NCBI GenBank assembly: GCA_037367405.1
Contig: JAZKJV010009777.1
Coordinates: 93,358 to 157,357 of the forward strand
Direction: 5' to 3'
Source: Ottelia alismoides
Taxonomy: Eukaryota > Streptophyta > Magnoliopsida > Alismatales > Hydrocharitaceae
Length of the DNA: 64,000 bases
The notes under the pieces were generated by a model that was not told the DNA's origin, did no database searches, and was given only the letters and a program-made list of their open reading frames with translations. Of this stretch, positions 34,074 through 46,329 are shown piece after piece; within the stretch, counting starts at the first letter, position 1; the number at the start of each line of letters is the position of its first letter. The translations under genes were made by a program, and so were the position numbers.

Positions 34074-34091
34074 TCCCCGGCAACGGCGCCA
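34074..34091 (-). promoter_or_regulatory. R4 primer-binding site, outer copy
   Basis: Identical 18-mer to that at 30677-30694, two bases from the 5' LTR. Confidence 0.88.
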
Positions 34092-34093
34092 TA

Positions 34094-37000
34094 TGACGAG
34101 CCCGGAAAAGCCGCGATAAGAAATCGTTTTTATCGATCGTGCGTGAAAATAAATATGTCGTTCGTTGTAGGCGGCGATTCGGAAACAGTCAAGAAATAAC
34201 CACAAAATAATGATTCAATTTTAATCTCGTGGTTTATGTTTATTTTACTTGGGCAAGTCCCAAGGTCGATCACAAGGAGGCAAAGGAACAACCTAGATTA
34301 ATGTCTATCCAATTTTTAATTCGGTTTTCAAGGCGGTATTTTTTTTGGAATTTTTCAATGCAATATGAGATGCACAATGCAAATTCGGCCTACTTTAGGG
34401 ACTAAAATGTAAAATACGTTTAAACGGTGTCCGAAAATTACGAAACTTGGCCGAGATGTAAAAAATGATGGAATAAGTGCACAGTAAATTTTTTGGAATT
34501 TTTAGATGCAAAATGAATTTTTTACGAATTGTTGAATGCAAACAAATTAATTTTCAATATCTAATTTTAATAAATATTAAACCTACGTTTTTTCGAGAAC
34601 TAAAAATATCTAAGGTCTATCACTAGGTGATGGATCCCCGAAAAATCCTAGATCACAAAAATGTGGGGTCTAATACCTATTAAAAATCAAACATTGAAAT
34701 GCACAAAATGATTTTTACAGGGCAAATAATGCATGCAAATACAATGATTTTTGGGCACAATGTTAATCAAAGAAATCTCTACAAAATGTGATTTTTGGGG
34801 AATTTTTTAAGCAACGGTTAATTAACTATGAATTTCCGAGCACAGATTGGGTAAAATATCTCAATTTCCACAAAACAATTATTTATTAATTAACCGTCCG
34901 TCACAAAAATACCCACAATATGTCAAAGTGTAGAGAATTAATTAACCAACATCATGCTATTTTTGGATTAATAAAATAATGTAGAGAGAAGGTCCAAAAC
35001 TAAGGGGGAACACAGGGGGGTAATTGCAATAAATATAAATAACTAAATAAAAATAAAAATGCAGACGGGGACCTATATGTAATTACCAGTAGTTCGAGGG
35101 TCTTTATTGCAATTTTCACAGAGAGGCACGTGCCCAGCACGTGCCCTCTGATCTTGAACTGGAATGGAAATAAGGGAACCTCGGAGGGGATGTCTGCAAT
35201 TTACCCAACGTCACGTGCAAGGCACGTGACTTGGGGCGGAGTGCTGAGGAAGTTTCCCCACGCACGTGCGGAGCACGTGCGGGGGACCTCGGGCCCTACG
35301 CCCGGCGGTCGAAGGCGGAGTGGCGGGGGCCCGGCGGAGGCTTGCTGCGGAGGAGCTTTAGTGGCGCGGTGTGGAGGTCCAGCCCCTCCTGGCGGAGCTG
35401 CGGTCGAGGTGCGCCTGGCTGTTGGTGGAGAGCACCTGGACGGTGGCGGTGAAGCGAGTAGGCTGGCGGAGGCGGCGGAGGTCGGCCCCTCCTGGCGGGA
35501 CGAAGGCGTTGCGGAGGAGCTCCAGGTACGGCGGAGTCGAAGAAGATGGCGTTGGCGGAGGAGCTCCAGGCGGAGGCGTTTGGCCGGGGGGGGCGTAGCT
35601 TCGTGCGGAAGTTGAAGGTCGGAGATGATGGAGCGTCGAAGTCGATGAAGATGGTGAACGTCGTTGGCGTCGTCGTGGAGCGCGTCGGGGAAGACGGCTG
35701 AGGTGTTGGTCGATGGCGAACTAGTAGGTCGTCGGCTCGACGGAGGTCCGGAGCTAGAGCAGGGGGGCCGCTAGCGGCGCTGCGACGACGTCGGAGAAGA
35801 CGCCGGATCTCGCCGTGAAGGGGGTCACGCCGGGCTGTCACCACCGGCAGGGGAACCCAACTCCAGCTTCGGCGGATAAGGCTTCGGGGGGGTCGGCGAT
35901 GGAGTATATATAGGAGAGGGTTCGGCGAGATCGGCGAGGATGGCGGGGCCGGCGGTTGCGGAGGTTGGTTGGAGAGGTTGGCGGAGATAACGGAGGAGGT
36001 TGCGGGGCGAGAGGCGCGGGAGGTGGACGAAGGCCAGCGGCCGTTCGATCGGCCGCTGATCGAACGGCCGCGATCTTGACACGTGGCCAAAGCTAAGGTC
36101 GAGTCACGTGCGGAGCACGTGCCTGGGAGGCACGTGCGACGCACGTGCGTGGCTTTTTATTTTTATTTTTTTTAATAAAAACGATATAAAGAAAAGGCGA
36201 AAAATAGCTGACACGTGGCGGCCTCTGGGGCTGCCACGTGTCAGCACCAGAAAAATCCGCGAATAAATCCTTTGTAAAATCAATAAAAAATAGCAAATGA
36301 CCTTGGATCGAAAAAGTTCCTTCACGAAAAATTTTCGTCTCGACGAGATCTACAACTTTCATGAAGACGTCAAAGCCAAATTCGGTCAAATGTAAAAAGT
36401 GAATTTTTGGGGGTATCCCATGTACATAGAATACCTTGATTTTTGGGTTTTCTAAATTTTTTGTCATTTTTTAAACAAGATAAAAATCCGGAAAAATAAT
36501 GGAAAATCAAAGATAAATAAAAGAGACCTTAATCTATTTTTTTTGGATTTTTATAAGTTAAGAAAATAAACACATAAAATACAGGTCAAAAAGCCGCGAA
36601 AATACAATGTACAAAAGAGGCCCAAAACCCAACTTTCACATACGAGCTCCGATTCACTTGAACTTGGTCTTGTTTTGAAGGTAATTGAATGTGCATTAGT
36701 TCAAAAGTGAGTAGGATCAAATCGGACACTGGATGGGGAAGATATGTGGCTTTTAGTCCGAAAATCCTGAAACTAGGGTTTGGGTTTTTGGTCCACTTAA
36801 CAGGGTTAATGATTTTTTTGTATTTTTTATTTATTCTTGTTAGTGACGTGTACACAGTGGAAGTGAGTTTGTGGTATGCGGCGTCAGCATGAAGGAGTTA
36901 AAAATAGGGGAAGTTAGGCTATTTACAGGTCTATTTTTGGCTTGGATTTTTGGCTTCTTACTTTATGCAGAAATTAATGCTAAAATGCAATTCTTATGCA

Positions 37001-37108
37001 ATCATGCCTGAATGCTAATTATGCAGAATAAATGCAGAAATGCAGATGATTTTGAGGGACTTGAGCTTTAATTAATGAGACTTAGAATGGTGAATCCGAG
37101 ATTCATCA
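34094..37108 (-). repeat. R4 5' LTR (right copy)
   Basis: 3015 bp, about 99% identical to 22460-25476 by eye. Carries the full set of CACGTG doublets and the TATA box near 35905. It is followed by the target duplication gtagt (37109-37113). Confidence 0.93.
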
Positions 37109-37113
37109 GTAGT

Positions 37114-39090
37114 TTACTTTATGTCTTTCAATTCTGCGCGGATCATATTGCATGTAGAGTGCTGGAGACAGGTACACATTTCTTACTTTGCATGCATCAT
37201 TGATTTCATCGCGCATCAGCTTTTCGTCTTCTCCCCCTGTTTTTTACTTAATAACCAGGAGAACCGAAAAATTCGTTAGGCGTTTTTGTTTTTATTGAAA
37301 AAGACCTAAAAAAAATCATAAAATTGGGACTGCTAAAACTATTGATCACTAAAAGACACTTGATTTAAAAACTTGTCTTGGGGAGAGCAACCCCCTCATT
37401 GCTTGGTTTGATTGTGCGAGAGAGTGACCCGAACACTAGGTAGAGCCCTCCGGTACTATTCTCGACTGATTACCGACTACTTCTGTGAGGGACAGTCGGT
37501 TGGGAAAGTATCGGGTGTCCCAACAGGTCACGTAATCGCTCTGATATCTTAATTATTCACCAAAATAAAATTGACAAGATAAATTGACCGAGCCTTTACG
37601 GTCTTCAGCTCGCGTGCGTTGGTGACTGGGGGTTTGCTTGTTAAACTTAAGTATATAGCGGTTAATCACGTGAGTGTCGAAGTCATGGAGGCAAACTGTT
37701 GATAACTAGGGTTGAACTATAGACAAACTAAGGTAAAAGGTTTTGCTATTTTTTTAATTTTATTTTTAAATAATTTTCTATTTTTTATTTGATTTTAATG
37801 AATTTTATATTATTTTTATGATTTTTAAGTATTTTATTTTTTTATATTATTAGAACATGTTTTATTTTTTTTTAATTTTTTATTTTGATATTTTTATATT
37901 TTTAATTTGTTTTTCTGTTTTTATGGAGTTTTAGAAGTTTTTAATAAATTTTTGGATTTTGGTTTATTTTTAATGTGAAAAAATGGAACATTTTTTAAAA
38001 GCTATGATGTTTTTCTGATTTTTAAAGTTGAGAACATCAGGAAAAACTTTTTACCTTATTTTTATATAAAAGTAGAGGAAATTATCTTTAAAATGGTATA
38101 GTGTATTTTTAGATGATTTTCCTTTATTTAGTTATGATTTTGACAAGTTTTAGTGATTTTTATATTTTTATTAGTTTTAATATATAAATTTTATTTTGTT
38201 TTGGGGTTTATAGGTACAATATAGTAAAATACACTATAGATAATTTTTATAAGATTTTTAAAAATGTTTTTTTAATTTTTAATGTGTTTTTTAAATGTTT
38301 GTTATCTTTTTGTATTTTTTATGATTTACTAAATGGTGAAAAGTATTTATATTTTTTATTTTAAAATATTATTTAATACTGCATATAGTGTAAAATATGG
38401 TATTTATATGTATTTTTTTAATGTTTTATATTTTATTATTATGTATTATAAACATATAGTAATTATATATAGTATAGGGATGTGTGTGTAATATGTAAAA
38501 ACTTTGGGGATAAAGTCGAAAAATGCCAATAATTCACATGAATTCTCACGTGATGCTCCTGCTTTTGGACATGTTCGTAAATAAAGGAACTCGGAGGACT
38601 TCCCGCGCAAAACTTACAGAGAACACGTGCTCTTCGTGTGAGAGTTTCAACTGCTTGGACCAGTTTAAGAATATCCAAAGTAACGGGGTTGAAATTTCAC
38701 CGATATCATTTGAGATTCTTGGTTTTTGTTTATCTCACACTTTAACTTGTGCATACAAATGTTTGGGTGCTTGCCTTTGCCAACACAATATTTTTTCCTT
38801 AAAAACAAGAAAGGTGGGGAGGGGCAATGCTGTTATTGGGGTGGAGCCTTCCTATTTGGTGAAGGTTTGGCGGAGGGATTTGAAAAAAAAATAATGAATT
38901 GACTGTAAAATTAGGCAAGTCCTCCGATGTTGGTTGGTGGCATGATTCTTTTAATTGGGTGTAGAGGTTGCTGTAGGAGGTAGGTGAGAAGGGGCTTGGA
39001 CTTAATTGCAAGACAACCTTTAGGTAAGTGTCTAACAATGGATTTACTTGTGGATATGGGATTTGACTATGGCAGTTTCATGGATCTCGA
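37114..39090 (+). other. R3 leader, second part, with an unassigned segment
   Basis: 37114-37730 looks like ordinary Athila leader and shares wording with the R2 and R4 leaders (GCATGTAGAG..., TTGCATGCATCATT at about 37188). 37740-38520 is extremely T-rich. 38460-39085 matches nothing else in the window: an open frame of 123 codons at 38523-38894 has no recognisable domain. The N-terminal gag domain expected here is missing, so this stretch may be an old LTR remnant or other insertion that replaced it. Confidence 0.45.
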
Positions 39091-40200
39091 TGGCAGATAA
39101 GGGGACCGGAGGTACCCAGCCCCAACAGCAGCCGTCAGGACAGGGTGGCCAATACAGCCATCAGAGGTCACCGGCCGCAACAGCAGCAGCCCCCAGTGTA
39201 CCCATCACAGCAGCAGCAGTCGTCACAGTATGGTCCTCGTCCCTATCAGCAGGGACAGTCTTGGAGGCGAGATCAGCCTCACCAGTAGCAACAACAGCAT
39301 CACTCGTACCCCTCTCAGCCACAACACCAGTTTCAGCAGCCTCCCTACCAGAGAGGCTACCCGTCAGGCTCTCATGGCCCACCCTACGAGAGCCCAGCCT
39401 TAGATGATATAGCCCGCCTTATCACCGATCAGTAGGCTACCTTTCAACGGGAGATGGACGAGTTCCGCCAGGAGATGCGGGACATTGTGAGAGGGAAGGC
39501 CGCCATCCCTGCCCAGATTGAGCCGAACCCCAACAACCTGAAGAGGAAATCTGAGCAGGTAGCTTAACTGAGTATACCACTCCTAGTGATGCATTTGGTG
39601 ATATGACTGGATATCTTTTTGACACTGATTTTGTCACACTTAGGAGCGGTAGGATGCCAGCAGGCGGCGTCTCGTCTGAGCGACACCATGAGGACACACC
39701 CAGAGCGCCCGACGAGGAGGAGGAGAGCGGTACTGAGGCCGCTAGAGATGATGACGGTGGTACTGATGCCACCAAGGATGCTGATTTCACAGGCGGTGCT
39801 GAGGCCGCCGTTTCATCAGTTCGAGGAGGTGGTACTGAGGCCACCAAGGATGCCGAGCCAGAGCGCGGTACTGAGGCCGCGAGTCTTCCAGTCGATCCAG
39901 CCGATGGTGGTGCTGAGGCCACCCATGCTTTTATTGAGAGACCTGTTGTTTTTCCTACTTCTGATGTATCTCGGAACTCTGTTGTGAATAAAGGAAAGGG
40001 TTTGGTTTTTTCTGATCCCACTGTGGTGCATGATGTATGTGTGGATCCGACCGTCGAGCCGTCTAGACCCTTTCCTAGTCCTTCACCTGAGAAGGACCCT
40101 GTGATCCCATTCCCTAGAGCCCTTCAGATGGGGAAGGGGAAGAAAAAATAAAATCCCAAAAAGAGAGAGCAGGAAGAGTTCAACCAGCAGATGATAGATC
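39091..40200 (+). pseudogene. R3 gag C-terminal region
   Basis: Gln/Pro-rich segment (39100-39410, with PQQQQPPVYPSQQQQSSQYG) with in-frame stops at 39296 and 39433, then a helix-like piece (QREMDEFRQEMRDI), then TLRSGRMPAGG and a long acidic repeat region in which EA/AT-containing units recur (39603-40151), ending VIPFPRALQMGKGKKK. LRSGR and IPFPxALxxGK recur in R1 and R5. The N-terminal capsid-like domain is absent. Confidence 0.75.
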
Positions 40201-41290
40201 GGTTTCACATACAACTGACTCTTCAGGAGGCTTTGCAGCACTGAGAGACAGGACCACAGTCAGGAGGAAGAAGAGGAACCACTACTCAGAGATCCATGTG
40301 CCGACGAAAGCCACTTGTTTCGCGATCCAGAACCGTCTGCCAGCCAAGAGGCCAGATTCAGGAGCCCCATATGTCAGATGCCACATCAGAGAGCAGAGGT
40401 TCGACCGCACTCTATTGGACAGCGGATCGTCAATCAACCTCCTTCCGGCAGCCCTTCTCGATCGCTTCGAGTTGGGCACTCTTAGACAGAGCAGGACAGT
40501 CCTTCAGTTTGCTGATCGATTTGTCAAGAGGCCGAAGGGGTTGTTGCAAGATGTTGTCGTCATGATTCAGGGCCTGCAATTCCCCGTGGACTTCGTAGTG
40601 TTGGACATGGAGATCCTTGATTCAGTGACCGATACCCCCATCATTCTCGGTCGTCCGTTCTTGGCCACAACCAAGGCGGTGACTGACCATGATAGAGGGA
40701 AGGTATACTTTCGCGTAGAGGGCGAAAGTGTACAAATAGAGATGGTCGAGGACAACCGAGCCAGAGATAAATTATGCTCAGAGACCACTTCAGACACAGA
40801 GCAGATGACAGATGCCGGGCTAGACATCCACCAGGACTGTGACTTTGTGATCACAGACGATGAGGCAGTTTGGGAAGACCCAGCAGCACAGGCCATCCTC
40901 TCATTTTCAGATTCCGCTGATGCAGAGACGACAGCAGAGGAGAGCTTGGAGAACACATTCCTGGTTTAGGATACTTCAGAGGCAGCAGAGCCGGTTCTCG
41001 ATCGCGACACTGATTTGTTTGTTGATGGTTATACTGATGCCACCTTGGAGGATACAGATCTCTCGGAGTCAGAGTCTGATTGGGCCGATTGTGATGATTA
41101 CATGCCAGACTTGATTTCCACTGAGCCTGCAGATAGGGAGGAGGTAGATGCCGAGCAGAGCAGAGACAGTCTAGCAGAGCAGAGCAACCTTCTCCAGTTC
41201 CTGAGAGTGACAGAGAGTTTCAGTTCTCCCATGCAGATTTGGCAGCGTTCACGTAGACTTTTCAGAGGCCAGATCCACCAGCACCCACTT
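40201..41290 (+). pseudogene. R3 retropepsin-like protease and acidic linker
   Basis: 40298-40969 is open for 223 codons: NRLPAKRPDSGAPYVR, the active-site motif LLDSGSSINLLPAALLDRF, FADRFVKRPKGLL, and TPIILGRPFLATTKA. The catalytic DSG is intact. An acidic linker follows (ITDDEAVWEDP; DLSESESDWADCDDY) up to the RT. The upstream part 40152-40297 carries a stop and a frame change. This is the least damaged R3 domain. Confidence 0.82.
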
Positions 41291-41938
41291 GCCCAGAGCT
41301 GAAGCCGCTTCCTACTTCGCTGAAGTACAGATTCCTTACGGGTGAGCCTGAGATGTACCCAGTCATTATCTCTGCTGATTTGACTAGAGAGCAAGAATCC
41401 CGTCTGATGGGGGTTCTTGAAAAGAACCGTAAGGCTATTGGATAGAGCGTAGCAGATCTCCAGGGGATAAGTCCGGCCCTGTGCTCCCACCATATCTATC
41501 TCGAGGATGAGGCGAAGCCGTCGCGTGAGTTCCAGCGGCGGCTGAACCCGAATCTGAGAGAGGTTGTCATGAAGGAAATATCGAAATGGTGGAGCGCTGA
41601 TTTTATCTACCCCATCTCCGACTCCAAGTGGGTCAGCCCTTTGCATGTGGTGCCCAAGAAGATGGGTATCACTACAGTGATCAGCGAGTCTGGAGAGGAG
41701 ATTGCTACATGAGTACTCACTTCTTGGCGGGTTTGCGTTGACTACAGGAGACTCAACCAGGCCACCAAGAAGGATCATTTCCCCCTGCCCTTTATTGATC
41801 AGATTATTGAGAGACTGGCAGGGAAGAGACGCTACTGTTTTCTGGATGGGTACTCGGGCTGCAACCAGGTGGCCATCGCTCCCGAGGATCAGGACAAGAC
41901 CACCTTTACATGTCCCTTCGACACATACGCCTTCCGAC
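41291..41938 (+). pseudogene. R3 reverse transcriptase, N-terminal half
   Basis: Reads LKPLPTSLKYRFL, QESRLMGVLEKNRKAIG, PSREFQRRLNPNLREVV, WVSPLHVVPKK, WRVCVDYRRLN, FPLPFIDQIIERLAG, and GCNQVAIAPEDQDKTTFTC, ending at TYAFR. In-frame stops at 41443 (TAG for Trp) and 41710 (TGA for Arg) fit G-to-A and C-to-T changes. Interrupted at 41938 by R5; the other half starts at 53043. Confidence 0.88.
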
Positions 41939-42596
41939 TGAACCCTGGACAATATCAAATTCATAATTACTTGAGTCCGGCCGAACCCACTGTTGACTTT
42001 GAGTTGAAGCCGCACTTTCTGAACCTGCTGCCACATTTTGATGGGAATGCTTCTGAGGAGCCATATCCATTCCTAAGGGACTTTGAGCTCATCTGTGCTA
42101 ACCTCAAACATAATAATGTTAGCCAGGATTATATTAGGCTCAAAGCCCTTCCATTTGCCTTGGGTGGAAAAGCCGATCACTGGGTGAAGAATCTTGGAAT
42201 CATCATCACCACTTATGCCCAGTTCAAGGACCTATACCTAAAGAAGTTCTACCGTTGAGTAGAACTAACATGATGAGGACACGAATTACGAGTTTTTCCC
42301 AATTACCCCATGAAGCCTTCTGTGATGCTTGGGAAAGATTCAAGGACATCCTGCAAAAGTGTCCTTGTCATGGATTAGATGACAACATCTTGGTCCAATC
42401 CTTCTTCACTGGTCTCAACCCTGAGATGCAGGGTTTAGTGAGCGCTGCCTGTGGAGGCAGCTATACATCACGAGGAGCGGATACCGTCTGGAGGGTATTC
42501 GAGCAGATGGCTGAAACTAGCCGCTCACAGATGGCCAGCAGGGCCTATACACCTCCCCCAGTTCACTCTCATCTGGAGGGGGAAAATCAGCTGTAG
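41939..42596 (+). pseudogene. R5 gag (retrotransposon gag domain), 5'-truncated
   Basis: Begins LNPGQYQIHNYL and continues through the gag core: FELKPHFLNLLPHFDG, EEPYPFLRDFELIC, IRLKALPFALGGKADHW. A frame change near 42256 leads to MRTRITSFSQLPHEAFCDAW and KCPCHGLDDNILVQSFF (42255-42596). The first part is fused in frame with R3 RT through the insertion point. Expected to form the particle core in a complete element. Confidence 0.85.
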
Positions 42597-42613
42597 TCGA
42601 TCTCTCTCAGGAC

Positions 42614-44860
42614 GTGATCCCTAGCATGGGACTCCTTGCTGACAAGCTTACTGTAGTCGAGAGGATTGACAGGAGGATTGATGAGTTAGACCGGAGCGTC
42701 TCCAAACTTCCAAAACAGATGGAGGAGTTGACTGAGAAGGTATCTAAGATACGGATACATGCCGTGACTGCACCCTCTGCTCCCGTATACCGAGTTCACC
42801 ATGTTCAGGAGCAGTTGGTGTCAGGGCAACCCCAGCCTTGGTAGCAGGACCAATCCTACACCCATTCTTTCCAGCAGCCACCTCCAGTAGCAGAGACAGT
42901 CCAGGAGGAGCCTCCACCAATTTGGGAGGTGAATGGGATATGGTATACTCAGGACCCTGCCAGGCAGGGAAGTACGGGAGACCGACAGACCTATCAGCGT
43001 CCCCCGACCTTTCACAACACCGCATTCACCTCCGCACCACTTCCTTTACAGCAGAGCCGTGGATTCCATCCACCCCAGCAGCAGAGGCAGCAACACCAAC
43101 AGTATGGCCGACAGGGCCATTACCAGACGGGCCAGCAGGGCCCGCAACCCCAGCAGCAGCAACAGAGGCAGTACACTGGCCAGCAGGGCCAGTCTTCCCG
43201 TTCTTATTCCCAGTCTTATTCACTTCCTTCATCGTCTAGTCCCATGGATATTCAGCAGCAGATACTCGACGAGCTACGTTCCTATAGGAACGAGGTTCAG
43301 GACTTACGGGTGGATGTCAACCACCTGTCCAGATGGCGAGACGAGCAGACTGCACCCTCTACCTCTATCCCAGCCCAAGTTCAGGCTAACCCCAATAGCC
43401 TGAACTATTCTAGTTCTCAGCAACACTTTGGTCAGGTATACTATTCAGCATCTCCTAAATCTGAACATGAGATTCTTTTGTGTGACGAGGCTAACCACAT
43501 GTCACTCAGGAGCGGAAGGATCGTGGTCGTACCTGACCGGGCGAGGGACACGAGGAGGGGCATCTCTGGAGCTCTACCTGAGGAGTCTTCAGAGGACGAG
43601 GAGGAGAGGCACCATATTTCAGAGCCCCATCGGCACCATTCGAGGATTTCCACTCAGGGAGCCGAGAGGAGGAGGAGAGCACGTATGCAGCATCGTCAGC
43701 ATGGATATTCTTCTGAGTCTATGAAGGACCTTGCATCTCCGGTTGTGGCGGATACCACTCCAGCTTCTATTCCACAACCTGTAGTAGATAGTTTAGATTT
43801 TGAGTCCATGTTGCATCAAAAAGATTCTTGTATGAAGAACTCTGTTTCCGTTAATGCAAAGAATGATCTTTCAGTTCATGATTCAGACTCTTCATCCTCT
43901 GTTTCCTTAGCTTCAATCCCTTTCCCCCATGCTCTTACGGTAGGAAAGCGCATCAAAAAGATTCAGAAAGATGACCCCGATATGGCACGGTTTTGTAAAG
44001 AAAACATCACAGTTAAGGTGCCATTTGATGAATATGTGGCTAACCATCCTGCCTTCCAAAAATACCTTAAGGTGAGATGCACACCTAGAAGGGTTAGCAG
44101 GAAGAAAGATAACCGAAATATAAAGATACATGTCTTATCAGTAGCCACAACCTATCGTCTCAAGAATCAGACTTTGCCAAAGAAAAAGAGAGACATGGGT
44201 GCTCACTATGTGGAGAGTCGTATTGACGACATTGCGTTTGCACGGACACTCTTAGATAACGGTTCTTCGATCAACTTACTTCCCTTAGCCTTATATCAGA
44301 AATTGGAGTCGGGACCACTTCGCAAATCTAGAGCTTTACTCCAATTCGCAGATCGTTCAATGAAGAGACCTAAGGGAGAAGTGAAGAACGTCGTTATTTC
44401 GATTGAGGGGCAGAACTATCAGGTGGACTTCACAGTCTTGGACATGGAGACCCCCAATCATTGGAGAGAATCTCAGATCATTCTCGGGCGACCCTTCCTT
44501 AGGACCGCAGGCGCAGCTTTCGACTATGGTACGGGAATGATGAAGTTCCGTTCTCCAGGTGGAGAAGTGAACCTTGAGATGAAGCAAACCAAGTGTCAGC
44601 GACCTGATTCAGAGAGTAGCACAGAGTACTCATCTTCTGAGGCAGATTGCAGTATGATTAGCACAGTTGGGATTTGGGGACAGATTCCTTCAGGACAGAG
44701 CGAGACCCTTTCATCTGGAGAGGATATAGTGCATGATGCAGTTTGCCAGGTGTTGTCTGATCTTGCTAGGGATGCATCAACCTATTCTCATGATGACTTA
44801 GAGATCCATCCAGATCTGTCCAGTTCCATCCTCTTCGGAACAATCATGGGACATAGATGA
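42614..44860 (+). pseudogene. R5 gag C-terminal region and protease
   Basis: One frame with a single stop at 42842. A coiled-coil-like piece (LDRSVSKLPKQMEELTEKV) is followed by a Gln-rich part (QQQRQQHQQYGRQGHY), a short helix segment (ILDELRSYRNEVQDL), SLRSGR, and IPFPHALTVGKRIKK. The protease has LLDNGSSINLLPLALYQKL and SQIILGRPFLRTAGAAFDY: the catalytic aspartate and glycine remain (DNG). The 643-codon stretch 42929-44860 is uninterrupted. Confidence 0.85.
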
Positions 44861-44870
44861 CGAGTCGGAC

Positions 44871-46329
44871 GTGGCTTTTGCCGATTGTTTGGATACTTTT
44901 GACGATCCGACTCCCGATACTTCTGATTTGGTGGCAAATACTACTCATCTTAGCCCACCTTCATGCAGCACGGAACCAGATTCAGATTTAGTTCAGCCAG
45001 ATCTGCTTGATGATACCACATTGCCAGAACTGAAATCACTACCTCCTACACTCAAGTACGCCTTTCTTGCGGGACCCAAAGAGAGATATCCTGTCATCAT
45101 TAGATCAGACTTGTCTTTAGAGCAGGAGTCTAGGTTGTTAGAAGTCTTAGAGAGGAACCGCAAAGCAATAGGCTGGACAGTGTCGGATCTCGTGGGTATC
45201 AACCCCGCTCTCTGCTCGCACCACATTTTTACTGAGGATAACGTGAGACCTTCCCGTGAGTTTCAGAGGAGACTTAACCCCAATCTACGGGAAGTAGTGA
45301 AGAATGAAATTGAGAAATGGTGCAAAGCAGGGTTTATATACCCTATTTCTGACTCCAAGTGGGTGGCCCCGCTTCATGTTGTCCCGAAGAAGTCGGGAAT
45401 TCAGATCGTCACCAACGAGGAGGGGGTAGAGATCGCGACACGAGTACCCACGTCGTGGCGCGTCTGTGTCGACTACAGGCGTCTGAATGTCGCGACCAAG
45501 AAAGATCACTTTCCCTTGCCTTTTATTGATCAGATCTTGGAGAGACTTGCAGGGAAAGAGTTCTTCTGTTTTCTTGACGAGTACTCAGGCTACAACCAGG
45601 TGGCCATAGCCCCTGAGGATCAAGAAAATACCACATTCACATGTCCATTCGACACTTATGCTTTCAGGCACATGCCATTCGGGCTCTGCAATGCCCCGGG
45701 CACATTTCAGCGGTGCATGATAGCCATATTTGCCGAGATGGTGGGGAGATTTCCTGGAAGTGTTCATGGATGACTTCTCGGTCCATGGTGATTCTTTTGA
45801 TACATGTTTAGCGTACTTGGACCGAGTCCTCACGAGGTGTAGAGAGGTGAATCTGGTACTCTCCTGGGAGAAGAGTCACTTTATGGTGACGGAGGGTATC
45901 GTGTTGGGGCATGTCATCTCCAAAAGGGGAATGGAGGTTGACCCTGCCAAGGTGGAGGTGATCAAGAAACTCGATCCACCTACCAACGTAAAGTCAGTGC
46001 GGTCATTCTTAGGGCATGTTGGATTCTATAGAAGATTCATTCAAGATTTTTCAAAGATTGCCCGCCCACTGACTGAGCTTTTAGGGAAAGACACAGAGTT
46101 CGTTGTAGATCACAGGTGTCTGGAGGCCTTTGAGCTCTTGAAGAGGAAGATTTGTGCCTCACCTATCCTACAAGCTCCTGACTGGTCTCTCCCCTTTGAG
46201 ATCATGACTGACGCTTCAGATTTCGCTATAGGAGCTGTGTTAGGACAACGGCGAGAGGGGATTCCGTTTTGCGATTCACTATGCGAGCAAAGTATTAGAT
46301 CCTACGTAGAAAAATTATACAGTGACTGA
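44871..46329 (+). pseudogene. R5 reverse transcriptase
   Basis: 300 codons open (44871-45773) with WVAPLHVVPKKSG, WRVCVDYRRLN, YNQVAIAPEDQENTTFTC and MPFGLCNAPGTFQRCM, then a frame change near 45750. The rest (45730-46329) has VFMDDFSVHGDSFD with the catalytic aspartate pair intact, SFLGHVGFYRRF, and ILQAPDWSLPFEIMTDASDFA, the start of RNase H. Another frame change near 46268 follows. Usual motif FLDGYSGYNQ reads FLDEYSGYNQ. Confidence 0.88.

Larger units (their letters stand above)
22460..37108 (-). mobile_element. R4: non-autonomous Athila-related element with a rearranged three-LTR structure
   Basis: Outer LTRs 22460-25476 and 34094-37108, with target duplication gtagt at 22455-22459 and 37109-37113. 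On the minus strand the order is LTR (34094-37108), primer site, partial interior (32249-34073), partial LTR (30697-32252), primer site, complete interior (25477-30676), LTR (22460-25476). Only the outer ends have a target duplication, so this is one insertion that was rearranged. The complete interior has a long gag/protease-related frame and a second frame but no RT, RNase H or integrase. It depends on another element for mobilisation, as in LARD-type elements. The LTR copies differ at about one base in a hundred by eye, making it the youngest layer here. Confidence 0.9.

Noticed and set aside
22460..37108. Two independent R4 insertions sharing one site
   Set aside because: No target duplication at inner boundaries; the middle LTR abuts a primer site directly and only the outer ends carry gtagt.
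41098..42036. 312-codon minus frame spanning R3 RT and R5 gag
   Set aside because: Antisense shadow of convincing RT/gag coding and crosses the R3/R5 junction.
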